DNA of 64,000 bases, taken from Asparagopsis taxiformis (Eukaryota; Rhodophyta; Florideophyceae; Bonnemaisoniales; Bonnemaisoniaceae). The notes under the pieces were generated by a model that was not told where the DNA came from, made no database searches, and saw only the letters and a program-made list of their open reading frames with translations. The stretch is taken from NCBI GenBank assembly GCA_030407315.1, contig JALQPE010002551.1, forward strand, positions 78,139 through 142,138, given 5' to 3'. Shown here piece after piece: positions 1-10,213 of the stretch. The position numbers and the translations under genes were made by a program. Numbering within the stretch: the stretch's first letter is position 1; each line of letters opens with the position of its first letter.

Positions 1-107
1 TTGACGTTCCCAGTCTGAAGTGTCGTACCACTTGATCCTCACTCTTGTACTATATTTGTATGGATAAATACATTAGAATCATCGTTGCTGGACAGCATCT
101 TTTCTGT

Positions 108-780
108 TTATTGTTGGTGATAAATCGGTACCGAGGGTTCAAATGCTGCTGTTCCATAGTTGACAGTAAAGTCGTTGCGAACAGATGCATACAAGTACCT
201 CTTCCTACATGTGCGCAGCGCGGACATGAAACTCAATCCCAATATGATATTATCACTCAATATGGCGACTAGCAATCCATCCTCATCTCTCGGTAACAAC
301 TCCTTCGCCGTTTCGCCGAAAACCTTTTCCGTCATCCCCATTAAGCCGTCCAGAATGGACTGATAAACCCCAAACTTGTGCACCCCACGATGCAGACTTG
401 CAAACGCGATAAATCGGCGTCCAATCAAGCCCGAAATGAGACCTGTTCCCTCATTGTAGAGCTTTGCAGCTGCGTACCACACATGCAAACCACCCAACGA
501 AACCTTACTAGACTGGTTGCCTCCAACCTGTCATTCTCTGCAACAATTCTTTTCACTCACATCTTCGAAGATGTTGGCCTATCGGCCAATGTGAAGCCTC
601 CGAGTACGATAACATCATGCGTGTTGTCCGTATTCATCATAGTTGCAGGCACTAATAATTCGCCACTCGAAGCTGCTGCCGTTGCTTGCAGTTCATCTAA
701 AACATATGTAAAGTCTTCTTCTGAACCCTGAAGCCCATGAGCGATCGCTCGAGGATGAGTAGTTCTGTGGGAGGTGGGCG
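108..780 (-). pseudogene. DUF676-type putative serine esterase, decayed
   Basis: Reading the minus strand, one frame from about 780 gives an AHGLQGSEEDF segment, which matches the HG-x-x-G oxyanion region that opens DUF676 lipase-like esterases. It continues to a TGA near 550. Another frame from about 510 gives VSLGGLHVWYAAAKLYNEG, the nucleophile-elbow region in which this family normally has G-H-S-x-G-G; the serine and the two glycines after it are kept but the preceding G-H is lost. The same frame runs through an ASLHRGV segment and ends with YASVRNDFTVNYGTAA, resembling the aspartate-containing C-terminal motif. At least one stop and one frame change separate the two halves, and the histidine region is not visible. 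Family members hydrolyse lipid or acyl esters; this copy is very probably dead. Assignment is from remembered family motifs, not a search. Confidence 0.6.
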
Positions 781-884
781 TAGGAGCGCGTCAGGTGGCG
801 GAATGAAGGGTGGAGACGCTGCAGCATCCATTGATGGTGTAGTGAAAATGCGGGAGGCAGACGCACGGCAACATTCATCACACT

Positions 885-1345
885 ACTGAGTTTGAGATCA
901 AAAAATGTAGTAAATTTACTGCCTGAGGCAGTAAAAATCACTGCCTGAACAATGTAGTGCCTGAGGCAGTAAAATTACTATTTTAATTTTTTCAGTTCTA
1001 GTGCCGCAGGCAGTAAAATACAAAATTTCCTGGCAGTACAGTATGTAGCAGAATGCAGTACTGTACGATAGCAAATTCTAGTAATTTTTGCTGGTACCAC
1101 AGGGCAGTAGTGCAATGCAGTGATTTTTGATGATTTCTGCAATGGAATGTACTGCCGTACAGTACTGCCCTGGCAAATGACCTGGCATTAGAATCAGGCA
1201 GTAAAATATACTGGCTCCGGCAGTGAATTGTACTGCCTGCAAGTACTGCCTTGATAGTAATTGGTGATTGGTATTTTCTGAGACTCAATATTGCAATAGT
1301 TGTCCAGGATAGGGTTGTACAATGTGTTCGCATGTGAGTTCAAGT
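885..1345. repeat. Cluster of GGCAGTA/TACTGCC palindromic short repeats
   Basis: The stretch is built from the heptamer TACTGCC and its complement GGCAGTA, repeatedly facing each other as small hairpins such as TACTGCCTGAGGCAGTA and CAGTAAATTTACTG, with variable A/T-rich spacers. Three more clusters of the same vocabulary occur at 17820-19045, 29036-29420 and 37600-38325. No coding frame is convincing here. Confidence 0.75.
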
Positions 1346-1572
1346 AGAGAAGAGAGGAAACTATTCTGAAGCTACTAGTAGTGAGAAGTGTAGAGGATGC
1401 ATGGTCACATGGAAACGACCGTTACAAAAAAGGTAGGAGAAAATCGGTCGTTTTCCGAGGATATGAGTAGAGTAGTTGGCATTATTTGTTACTATTGCTA
1501 GCATTCTCGTTGCAGGAAAAGCGTTTGGAGTGACACTCTGCGATTGGAACGAGAGGCGAAGTTTGACGGAAG

Positions 1573-3096
1573 ATGGAATCTCATCGTCGTGAGGAAAATC
1601 CAAATGACTTCCTAGCAGGGATTATCCGAGAGGGATTCAGGACAGTGACTGGGGAAGTTCGTCGTATTGGGGAGAGGATGGATGAAATCGACGATGATCG
1701 AACGTCCCAACGCCAGCAAATCGAAAAGCTGATGAGTCGCGTCGAGTTAATAGTAACGGAATTACAGGGTGTGAAAGACATCTGTGATGGTTTATTACAG
1801 CAGAGTCAGGGCAATTCGAAGAAGCGGATGACTGACAAGGACAGGGACCGGTTGCGCATCTCGCAGTCAGCAGAACTATCGTTTTCTTAAAATTTTCTGT
1901 GTGCAGTATTTGGAACTGTTGTACCTTTGCTGGTCGACAAGATTGATGCTGGGGCGACAATTTACACCAACCAAGGAATCTACGACCTCCGTGGTTGCAG
2001 GTTGCTCTCTGCAATGATGTTTGCAAAGCAGAGCAATGACAAGAGGGATGTGTTCCAATCCAACACCGGCAAGAACAACATCGAGCTTCGATTCCAAGTG
2101 GTGATGTCTCTCCTGCGGAACATTCAGAAGGAAAAGTCGGGTACAGGCCGTACAGTGGAAGGCTCGAGCTCTGGACGCGATTCGAATGCGTTCAACGTCT
2201 GGAAGGAGAACAAGTACATTCCGGACAAAATAATCGAAGAAGTTGTCTATGGTGCCACTGGCGATGGCCGAAACCAGCCTGCAGGAAGCATTGACGGAGG
2301 GGCTAGGAAGCGGAGGAAAACAGATGGAAATGGTGGACAGTTGAGCAATCGTGAAATATCTTTGGCTGTTACGAAAGTTGCGCTGACAAAGGTGCTCGGT
2401 TTCCTGAAAAAGTCTAGAGAGCAGGTGCGCCATCGATTCCTTGTCGAACTGGGGTTCGCTCTAGTGCTGGAAACGGACGCCTCTATCACTTTCGAGTTTC
2501 CAACTCACGATCTAATTCGAGATATGGATGTTATCCCCGATACCCGTGTGACCAACGGAAATCTAAGGCCTGAGGAACGGAAAGTTGTGGATGACAAGAA
2601 TTCCGAGATCTTGATACAATTCATCGCTGAGCGGAAAGAGATGGTTGTCATCATTCAGTACGAAGTCGAGATATCGGGATGTGTGGCCAAAAGGATGATT
2701 CGAAGGAGAATCAATATCCTGGAGGTAGCCCTGAACACTGCAATTGCTTTCCTTCAATGCACGAGTAGAATGGTTTTCCTGCGACGTTCCTGCAATTCAC
2801 TCAGATTTGTCTATTCAATCGCTTCCGGGATTCTAGGAATTTTCAAGGTACAATCAGGTCAGACCTTCGAAGAAAGTGTACAAGACGAGCTCAAACAATT
2901 AGGAAAGGCGATGTTGCCGAGTGAGCGAATCTGTAAGAGGCATCTCTGCGAAGATGTACTGACAATTACTAACGAAAAATTCGATGAACAACACTTGGAA
3001 CAACGTAGTACCGCGTTTGAGGAGGATAGCGGACATGGAAATGAAGAAGATGGGAGTGAAAGCTACGTTGAAGTTTTCCTTGATGAGGAAGATTGA
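1573..3096 (+). CDS. Hypothetical protein, coiled-coil N-terminus, acidic tail; probable intron
   Basis: Two open segments lie in the same frame, 1573-1887 and 1891-3096, separated by one in-frame TAA at 1888-1890. The first begins with a clear ATG and encodes a charged amphipathic helix (RRIGERMDEIDDD onward) suited to a coiled coil. The TAA is followed by a pyrimidine-rich run ending TGTGTGCAG at 1906, a good 3' splice site, so the stop may lie inside an intron. A donor keeping frame must start at a position equal to 2 modulo 3; 1769, 1784, 1790 and 1805 are candidates and none is canonical. The second segment (about 390 codons) has a basic KRRKTD patch and a strongly acidic C-terminus. I do not recognise the family. 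The alternative is a pseudogene with one nonsense mutation. Confidence 0.5.
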
Positions 3097-3408
3097 TAAT
3101 GGAAGCGTAGATGTAAAGTTTCACATCATTTGAAGTACAGCTATTACTACGAGAGAGACTTGGGAGAAATAAAAACCTTTAGATATGAACTGTCTAGGAC
3201 ATGAGTGGAAAAGGTGCACCCTAGCATGCTACGTACTACATGGTGTACTGGAAACAATAGCTATCGTTCTTATTTTTCAGCTCACTCTGCGACTAGAAAG
3301 CGTCATGTCTACTACGGTTAAGAGTTTTAACCTGTCATTGAGCACGCCTCTAGTAGCTTCGGGGCCTGTACAGTCCTATCCAATGCCGTAGCTCCACCTG
3401 GCAGAGTA

Positions 3409-3600
3409 GTGGGGAAAATAATACCGGGTATTATTTTGAGGGATATTTTGCCAAGTGGCGGGCAATCATTGGTACCGACTACAGGCGATCCCTGGACGAA
3501 ACCTAAGAATAATACCCGGTATTATTTTCAGGGATATTTTGCCAAGTGGAGGGCAATCATTGTTACAGAATGCCGACAGTCCCTGGACGAAGAAACAGGC
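3409..3600. repeat. Two tandem units of a TACCSGGTA-core repeat (variant, ~95 bp)
   Basis: Two copies of the palindromic core AATAATACCSGGTATTATT occur about 95 bp apart, each followed by a shared AGGGATATTTTGCCAAGTGG stretch and then by CAATCATTG. The unit is shorter than the 116-118 bp units at 4868-8062 and 15405-15728 but has the same palindromic core. Confidence 0.7.
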
Positions 3601-3983
3601 AAGAAAGATATGGAGCATGTATCGATCGATACCATCGAAGTAGTCGAAGTTGACTAATTCTGAACAGTCTTGTAGAATCATTTAGAAAAGATAGAACAAC
3701 GTACGTTGAGTAAAACGTTTTACTCAGAGGTGACATCGTGTACGGTAGGATGGGGTACGTCTACAGGAGAACTACTCTGTCCAACAATAACATCATGCCC
3801 AATTCTGTCTAGCTCGCTGCAGATGATGTGTCCGCTGAAGATGCAGGCTGGGTGGTTCAAGTATGCGGTTCCCAAAAACTGTTCCTGGGAACTCGCTCGA
3901 AAGTTCTATATGAAAGAGGGCCCTGAACAGGTTTCCATGTCAATGTGAACGAGTCCGAATACTTGAAATTGGTTTTGTCCGGC

Positions 3984-4025
3984 AGCTCAAAGTTCTCCAT
4001 CATTAATGATGGAGAACTTTGAGCT
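3984..4025. repeat. 42-bp perfect palindrome
   Basis: A perfect inverted repeat with no spacer, centred on CATT/AATG. It begins AGCTCAAAGTTC and ends GAACTTTGAGCT. As transcribed RNA it would form a 21-bp hairpin. There is no T-tract afterwards and no gene ends here, so it does not look like a terminator. Confidence 0.9.
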
Positions 4026-4363
4026 TACTTAGAAGGACGCGAGCGTCCAGGAGTAAGAATATCTGTAATTGACATAGTCTTACTCTTCAGATTCTCGAAT
4101 CAGAACGATTGTTGTTACTCATTTCTCCAGATTACCTGTATACAGAGGACCCCACGATAACAGTCTTTGTAGATGAAACAGACTCTTCGTGAGCACCGTC
4201 TGGTAGAGTCCCCAAAATTATTATGACAGAGGACCCAGAATCTTGTCGTGTTTTCTTCAACTTGGAAATAGTATATTTTGTGAATATAGACATGGGAGGG
4301 GGTTAAGTACTGCATAGGTCGTAATATTTTCCAAAGTGGATTGATAGCTCTTTCCTCTCCCCA

Positions 4364-4783
4364 TTGAAAGTAATTAAGAGGATTTTAAGATCATTAGACG
4401 CACGCAATAGCCCATTACATATCGATCCATTCAGGATCAAAAGATATGTTGAGATTCGTGAAATCGACTACAGGCTCGTCGACGTCATTAACGGGAGTAT
4501 TCTCGCCTACAGCTATTCCGAAATCAACCCTAATAAGGGTCGGATCATTGAGGGCGAGATAGAGATAATGAATAGTGAACATACTCCCAGAACTGTAATC
4601 ATACTCATAGTATATGATGGGCTTCCGGAGGACTATACAGTTCCTATGATTGAGTTGGAGTTCGACATGTCTCCAGCTACAAATGCATCTTTCCTTCTGG
4701 ATACTGTAAAAGTTTCAATCCCAAATGAAATAGTATCCAAGCGAGAAAACATGACTCTCTCTTCGAACCCGCATCTTACTTGA
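4364..4783 (+). CDS. Hypothetical open frame, possibly an internal exon
   Basis: This frame stays open for 139 codons in ordinary, non-repetitive DNA and has an unbiased composition with alternating hydrophobic residues (for example VIILIVYDG), suggesting a beta-rich fold. It does not begin with ATG. It is preceded by a strong pyrimidine tract and AG just upstream, as expected of an exon start, but I could not identify a matching upstream exon. No family was recognised. It ends 85 bp before a hairpin-repeat array. Confidence 0.3.
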   Translation: MKVIKRILRSLDARNSPLHIDPFRIKRYVEIREIDYRLVDVINGSILAYSYSEINPNKGRIIEGEIEIMNSEHTPRTVIILIVYDGLPEDYTVPMIELEFDMSPATNASFLLDTVKVSIPNEIVSKRENMTLSSNPHLT

Positions 4784-4867
4784 AGATGAACAGGATATTA
4801 CAACCAATGACCGTCATGCAACCAAGCTGGATAGTTTCAACATTTCTCGAATACTAGACTGCACTTA

Positions 4868-5345
4868 AAATAACCTGGAACACGGCCATTGGCCAGGGAC
4901 AGCCAGCCGACCGGGAGTCAATGACAGTGCTGCACCTGGCTTTTGGTATGGCAAAATAATACCCGGTATTATTTTGGGTTTGCAAAGCCCAGGTGCACTA
5001 CTGCCATTGGCCAGAGGCGGCGAGCCGACCGGGAGCCAATGGCAGAGCTGCACCTGGCTTTTGGTATGGCAAAACTATACCCGGTATTATTTTGGGTGTA
5101 CCAGGTCCAGGTGCAGCAGTGCCATTGGTTGAAGTTGGCAGCAGTCAGCCAGCCAATAGCAGTGCTGCACCTGGATTTTGCCATGGCAAAACTATACCCA
5201 GTATTATTTTGGGTCTGCAAAGTCCAGGTGCAGCAGTTCCATTGGCAGAAATCGGTAAGCCGACCGGTAGCCAATAGCAGTGCTGCACCTGGCTTTTGCC
5301 ATGGCAAAACTATACCCGGTATTATTTTGGGTCTGGTTAGTCCAG
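4868..5345. repeat. Nested-hairpin tandem repeat, about four 118-bp units
   Basis: Units of about 118 bp each contain two inverted repeats: CCAGGTGCA...TGCACCTGG flanking an inner GCCATTGGC...GCCAATGGC, and the short palindrome TATACCCGGTATTA. The inner loop differs from that of the larger array at 6575-8062 (for example CGACCGGGAGCCAATGG), so the two arrays have diverged. Open frames crossing the array are by-products of the repeat. Confidence 0.85.
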
Positions 5346-5528
5346 GCTTGGTCCTGAAAACGATGGACTCGGAACTATGATTATCCCTAGCACTGCGCAT
5401 ACTGGCCCCCCTAGAGCGTGGCCAATATGTGCAATGGGAGTCCCATCTCGTCTGGTTATTGAGTGCATTGTACCGGTACAGACGAAACCAAGTACAAACT
5501 CGCCAAACCAGGCCTGGTTTCGCGAGTA

Positions 5529-5735
5529 GAAAATAATACCGGGTATAGATTCTAGGTTTCATCGGCCAGGTGCAGTGCACTCATAGGCTGGATGAGCTGG
5601 CTTCAATGTGGCCAATGAGTGCATTGCACCTGTTTTGGTGAAGTGAAAATAATACCGGGTATAGATTTTGGGCTTCACCGGCCAAGTGCAGTGCACTCAT
5701 AGGCGTAATCAGCTGGCTCCTGTTCGACCAAGGAG
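5529..5735. repeat. Nested-hairpin tandem repeat, two 117-bp units, third variant
   Basis: Two units start AAAATAATACCGGGTATAG at about 5529 and 5646. Each contains CCAGGTGCA (CCAAGTGCA in the second) followed by GTGCACTCATAGGC. The first also has the opposing GCCAATGAGTGCATTGCACC arm; the second is cut off after its left arm. Compared with the neighbouring arrays both sides of the stem have changed, yet most pairs are kept. Confidence 0.8.
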
Positions 5736-5786
5736 TGTGGGAGAAATTTTCTAATCCTCGAACTGCCACCAAGTCACACGGGACAT

Positions 5787-5876
5787 GTGGTACAATGGTT
5801 TTCAGAGATTGCAGGCCCAGTCTCACTACTCGCACTATATTACACCATCTCGGGTTCAAGTCCCGACGTACACAAC
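5787..5876 (+). other. tRNA-like T-arm with weak A box (probable pseudo-tRNA)
   Basis: At 5850-5866 a perfect 5-bp T-stem encloses the loop TTCAAGT (TCGGG/CCCGA), giving a good B box. About 60 bp upstream, TGGTACAATGG resembles an A box. The D stem, anticodon stem and a 7-bp acceptor stem cannot be formed convincingly even allowing for an intron. It is therefore listed only as a tRNA-derived fragment. Confidence 0.25.
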
Positions 5877-6244
5877 ACACACCCCACACCTGACACGGCT
5901 ATAGCCATTCGAATGATCTTTTTGGTGACGGTTTCCACAATGTCTTTTACCATCCCTTCATAACCTTAAATCAATTAGACTTGTCATTAATAATGCAATT
6001 CTGCCTGCCACATTTCCATTCTCTTCCATACATGTATAACATGTACAGTTTGCAAACTCAAACGCAAACTTTTACATGTCCATTTACCACCTTGGTTCTT
6101 CAGGACAAACAACTGAGGCTGCATTCCTATCCTCCTCATCAGACACACACTCACGCAGACACATACAGGCACATTCCCAACCAAACATACAATCTCCCCT
6201 ATCACTATCAACTCCCATAAAGCGAAATAGCCTAGGCTAGCGAT

Positions 6245-6344
6245 GATGTAGCTATCTTTGCGTCTCGATAGTGGCTATTGCAGCTGCAATAGCCCACTAT
6301 GCAACTGCAATAGCCCACTATCGAGACGCAAAGATAGCTACATC
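6245..6344. repeat. 100-bp inverted repeat (foldback)
   Basis: Arms of about 40 bp begin GATGTAGCTATCTTTGCG and end CGCAAAGATAGCTACATC. The centre is itself palindromic (CTATTGCAGCTGCAATAG) and part of the inner arm is duplicated. It has no coding content and resembles a small foldback or MITE-like insertion. Confidence 0.9.
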
Positions 6345-6574
6345 ACCGTTCACATAACAAAAATCTTGTCGCATGACACCCAAATTCCTCAAAAAGATGA
6401 TAGCATTTACCTTCACTTGAACCCAACCACAACAAAACATAAGCAGAACATGTCACTATCGTTTCTTGCTTGGTGATCCATATCTTCTATTCTGCGTAAA
6501 TCAAACAACGTCCTACACAGCAGCGCGCACAAATGGCCAGTCCAAAGACTATCATCGGTGGAGAGGACGTGCGA

Positions 6575-8062
6575 GATGTGCACCAGGTCCAGGTGCAGCA
6601 GTGCCATTGGCAGAAATCGGTCAGCCGACGACAGCCAATAGTAGTGTTGCACCTGGCTTTTGCCATGGCAAAACTATACCCGGTATTATTTTGGGTGTAC
6701 CAGGTCCAGGTGCACTACTGCCATTGGCCAGAAGCGGCCAGCCGACCACCAGCCAATGGCTTTGTTGCACCTGGCTTCTGCTATGGCAAAATAATACCCG
6801 GTATTATTTTGGGTGTACCAGGTCCAGGTGCACTACTGCCATTGGCCAGAGGCGGCCAGCCGACCACCAGCCAATGGCTGTGTTGCACCTGGGTTCTGCT
6901 ATGGCAAAATAATACCCGGTATTATTTTGGGTCTACCCAGTCCAGGTGGAGCATTGTCACTGGCCAGAGGCGGCCAGCCGACCACCAGCCAATGGCTGTG
7001 TTGCACCTGGGTTCTGCTATGGCAAAATAATACCCGGTATTATTTTGGGTCTACCCAGTCCAGGTGGAGCATTGTCACTGGCCAGAGGCGGCCAGCCGAC
7101 CACCAGCCAATAGCACTGCTGCACCTGGGTTCTGCTATGGCAAAATAATACCCGGTATTATTTTGGGTCTACCCAGTCCAGGTGCAGCATTGTCACTGGC
7201 CAGAGGCAGCCAGCCTACCGGCGGCCAATGGCACTGCTGCACCTGGCTCTTGGTACGGCAAAACTATACCCGGTATTATTCTGGGTCTACCCAGTCCAGG
7301 TGCTGCAATGCCATTGGCCAGAAGCGGCCAGCCGACCACCAGCCAATGGCTTTGTTGCACCTGGCTTCTGCTATGGCAAAATAATACCCGGTATTATTTT
7401 GGGTGTACCAGGTCCAGGTGCACTACTGCCATTGGCCAGAGGCGGCCAGCCGACCACCAGCCAATGGCTGTGTTGCACCTGGGTTCTGCTATGGCAAAAT
7501 AATACCCGGTATTATTTTGGGTCTACCCAATCCAGGTGCACTACTGCCATTGGCCAGAGGCGGCCAGCCGACCACCAGCCAATGGCTTTGTTGCACCTGG
7601 CTTCTGCTATGGCAAAATAATACCCGGTATTATTTTGGGTGTACCAGGTCCAGGTGCACTACTGCCATTGGCCAGAGGCGGCCAGCCGACCACCAGCCAA
7701 TGGCTGTGTTGCACCTGGGTTCTGCTATGGCAAAATAATACCCGGTATTATTTTGGGTCTACCCAGTCCAGGTGGAGCATTGTCACTGGCCAGAGGCGGC
7801 CAGCCGACCACCAGCCAATGGCTGTGTTGCACCTGGGTTCTGCTATGGCAAAATAATACCCGGTATTATTTTGGGTCTACCCAGTCCAGGTGCAGCATTG
7901 TCACTGGCCAGAGGCAGCCAGCCTACCGGCGGCCAATGGCACTGCTGCACCTGGCTCTTGGTACGGCAAAACTATACCCGGTATTATTCTGGGTCTACCC
8001 AGTCCAGGTGCTGCAATGCCATTGGCCAGAAGCGGCCAGCCGACCAGCAGCCAATGGCAGAG
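6575..8062. repeat. Main nested-hairpin satellite, about 12.5 units of exactly 118 bp
   Basis: The word TGGCAAAATAATACCCGG (or a close variant) starts at 6666, 6784, 6902 and 7020 and continues at the same 118-bp step to the end, with no length variation seen. Each unit holds the palindrome AATAATACCCGGTATTATT and an imperfect stem of about 22 bp, for example 6706-6774, with CCAGGTGCA and CCATTGG on one side and CCAATGG and TGCACCTGG on the other. Because 118 is not a multiple of three, overlapping pseudo-ORFs appear in all three frames; none is a gene. Longer blocks of several units are themselves near-duplicated (about 6666-7020 against 7374-7840), pointing to unequal crossing-over or segmental duplication. 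Confidence 0.95.
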
Positions 8063-9165
8063 CGGCTGAGGATGGTAATTTATTTGGAATAGAGTGACCG
8101 TCAGTGAAGGATGGTAGCAACCTGCCGAGGCCTGGCTAGACTTGACCGACTCAATGCCGAAATTGAACGCATCATGGAGATAGATTAGAAGCACAAACCC
8201 GTGCAACCAGTACATGGCGGAGTTGGAGGGAATAAGGTCTCTAGAATGCCAAATAATCGAGGTTTGTTGCCTTGCCTACACCAAACTAACACCCGTCTGA
8301 GACTCTATGTCGATGACAGTTCCATTGGTCTAGTTTTATCACGTCAGCCGTGCTGTGACTTGACTTGAATCGACTCAAAGATGGTAGTGTAATTAAAATA
8401 TTGCAATGTCGGTAGGCGAGAAATCAGTGCCTGGATTTCAGTTCATCAGCCGGACAGCGGTTGCGGTATTCGATAGGCGTCGGTAATACACCGTGAAGCC
8501 AATACGTCGACTAGATTCACCCCGTAGCATCGGCACAGCTATCACCAGTTATTACTCTTCGCCCATTGAGAAGGAAACCAATATTCCCCATCCCTAATAC
8601 CGCGCTTCCACCTACCACCTCCAGATCTCCAATGTCATGAGATTGCTGCAGCATTGGTAGCCATCTCAATGGATGAGCATGACATACTTCAATATTGTTT
8701 TTGCTCCATTGAACTCCAATATGAATCACAGTCAACATGCCTATTGTACCTATTCGTCGATCAGCTGCACTTATATCCTCCCCATTGTAAAATGTCCATA
8801 TCTATATTTCGCCAATGTCTGCAGCACATACAGATCCGTCTTCCCTTTCTGACCGCTCGTTGATGTCTACAGACACTGTTTCAGACAGTCGGAAACAGTG
8901 TCTGTAGTTGCCAAGCTCGTCGTATAGATATGTATATAATGCGACAACGATATAGCTATCAACGATAATATAACACGAATAAGTCGATACCACCGCGATA
9001 TCAGCCAGATTGTCATGAAACACGCAAGATCTTGGTTCACCAATCCCCCACTAGCGTGAATGTCAGTATCTTGTCAATTTGAAACGAGTTACAGACGCAT
9101 TCCAACCAGCACGAAAAATGAACTGCACTCAGGCTATTTCAAAACCCGACGCTTATGCGCCCGCT
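8063..9165. other. No gene recognised; small inverted repeat at 8867-8907
   Basis: All open frames are short and none resembles a known protein. A 16-bp inverted repeat (CTACAGACACTGTTTC and its complement, loop of 8) lies at 8867-8907. Confidence 0.6.
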
Positions 9166-9239
9166 ATTCCTCATCAGTTCCAACTCTGCGATACCCGCTC
9201 ACGTGAGCGGGTATCGCAGAGTTGGAACTGATGAGGAAT
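9166..9239. repeat. 74-bp perfect palindrome
   Basis: Two 37-bp arms are exact reverse complements with no spacer, centred between 9202 and 9203 in CTCAC/GTGAG. It starts ATTCCTCATCAGTTCC and ends GGAACTGATGAGGAAT. Perfect spacerless palindromes of this length are unstable in most genomes, so it is either recent or actively kept. Confidence 0.95.
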
Positions 9240-9579
9240 TAATCGATTAAGAAAAAGGAGTTGCGAACGAGAGTACTCTCGTACGTACAAAGCATTGCTT
9301 GTCCGAGGTGTCGTTTATGTTGCTCTGCAGATGAAGTTAGTTTTACTGTTCTTGGTGGACTTGGAAAAACAAAAGGTGATGGTAGTGGGCTGCCGCCGTC
9401 ACCCGGCTCGCAATTGCGATTGCTCTTCTTAAGAAGAGGAAGAATTAGACGCTTTGATCTCGCCAAGTGGAAAAGGAAAAAAGGTGGAGGCGACTAGCAG
9501 TGAACGAAGGTCAATTTTCTAAGACAGTACAGATGCAGTGCGCTGATTTGTTGGAGCTAAAGCAAGAGCTATTATCCGA

Positions 9580-10080
9580 TTGCTGCGCGGCATATGGCAA
9601 GTGGACGCTACGCGGAAAGTTATGGTATTCTCCGAGTGGCAAAGCGTACGCTTTGCAGCACGTGCTGAAAATGATCTCGACAGCACTCGAAATGAACGGT
9701 ATTACGCATTTGAACGGAGTGCTAGAGAAAGGTTCTATGAATAGAACCACAATCTTCGCAAACACCATGGTGTTTGCAAATTCGCACAAACTTAAGATTG
9801 TGGACAAGTTCAAATCAAGCATATGCTTATCTATATCTTTATAGATTTCAACGTTCTATTAATACCACTGCGTTGTGCAGGTATTGGTCTCAATCTTACT
9901 GACGCACATCATGTGGTGTTGGTGGAGCCGAGTATGAATATATTTCTGGAAGCGCAGGCTGTCGGTTGTGTTCATCGAATTGGGAAGGTGCGTCCAACTT
10001 ACTTACATCATGTTATAGTCAGCTACACTATCGGGGATAAGATTTTGAAGTTGGCTGCTCCACGACGACATATTGCATAA
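9580..10080 (+). pseudogene. SNF2-family (SHPRH/RAD5-like) helicase, C-terminal fragment
   Basis: The frame ending at 10080 encodes LRCAGIGLNLTDAHHVVLVE and then LEAQAVGCVHRIGKVRPTY, the motif V and VI region of SNF2 ATPases (normally GxGLNLT and QAxGRxHRIGQ). The motif VI arginine is replaced by cysteine. The neighbouring upstream frame gives KMISTALEMNGI and IVDKFK, matching the segment before motif V. There is a frame change near 9830, no N-terminal ATPase half, and a hairpin insertion at 9747-9803. Intact relatives remodel nucleosomes or act in DNA-damage tolerance. The fragment is close to the PFK pseudogene, with 133 bp between them. Confidence 0.75.
9747..9803. repeat. 57-bp hairpin insertion inside the SNF2 fragment
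   Basis: Outer arms CCACAATCTT/AAGATTGTGG enclose a perfect inner palindrome GCAAACACCATGGTGTTTGC. In the protein it falls between GSMNR and KIVDKFK, positions that are close together in SNF2 proteins. It therefore looks like an insertion into the former coding sequence. Confidence 0.7.
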
Positions 10081-10213
10081 GGCGAAAAAACGATAAGTTT
10101 GCTGGACATTAAAGGTGGTTGAATGAATTGCGCCAGTTGGGAAATGCCGGTAGAAGACTCAGTCGATCACCATCGCCAGCCTTGCAGTTCCCAAAGCCAG
10201 TTCGTTTGTCAAA

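Noticed and set aside
3984..4025. Rho-independent terminator
   Set aside because: No gene ends nearby, there is no T-tract, and the organism is eukaryotic.
5787..5876. Functional tRNA gene
   Set aside because: The T-arm is perfect but no D, anticodon or acceptor stem can be formed, even allowing an intron.
6575..8062. CRISPR-like array
   Set aside because: Units are 118 bp and nearly identical throughout, with no unique spacers, and the setting is eukaryotic.
6466..8097. Many overlapping 100-165-codon open frames with near-identical protein sequence
   Set aside because: They are generated by the 118-bp repeat, whose length moves the frame by one base per unit; no unique protein sequence or start is conserved.
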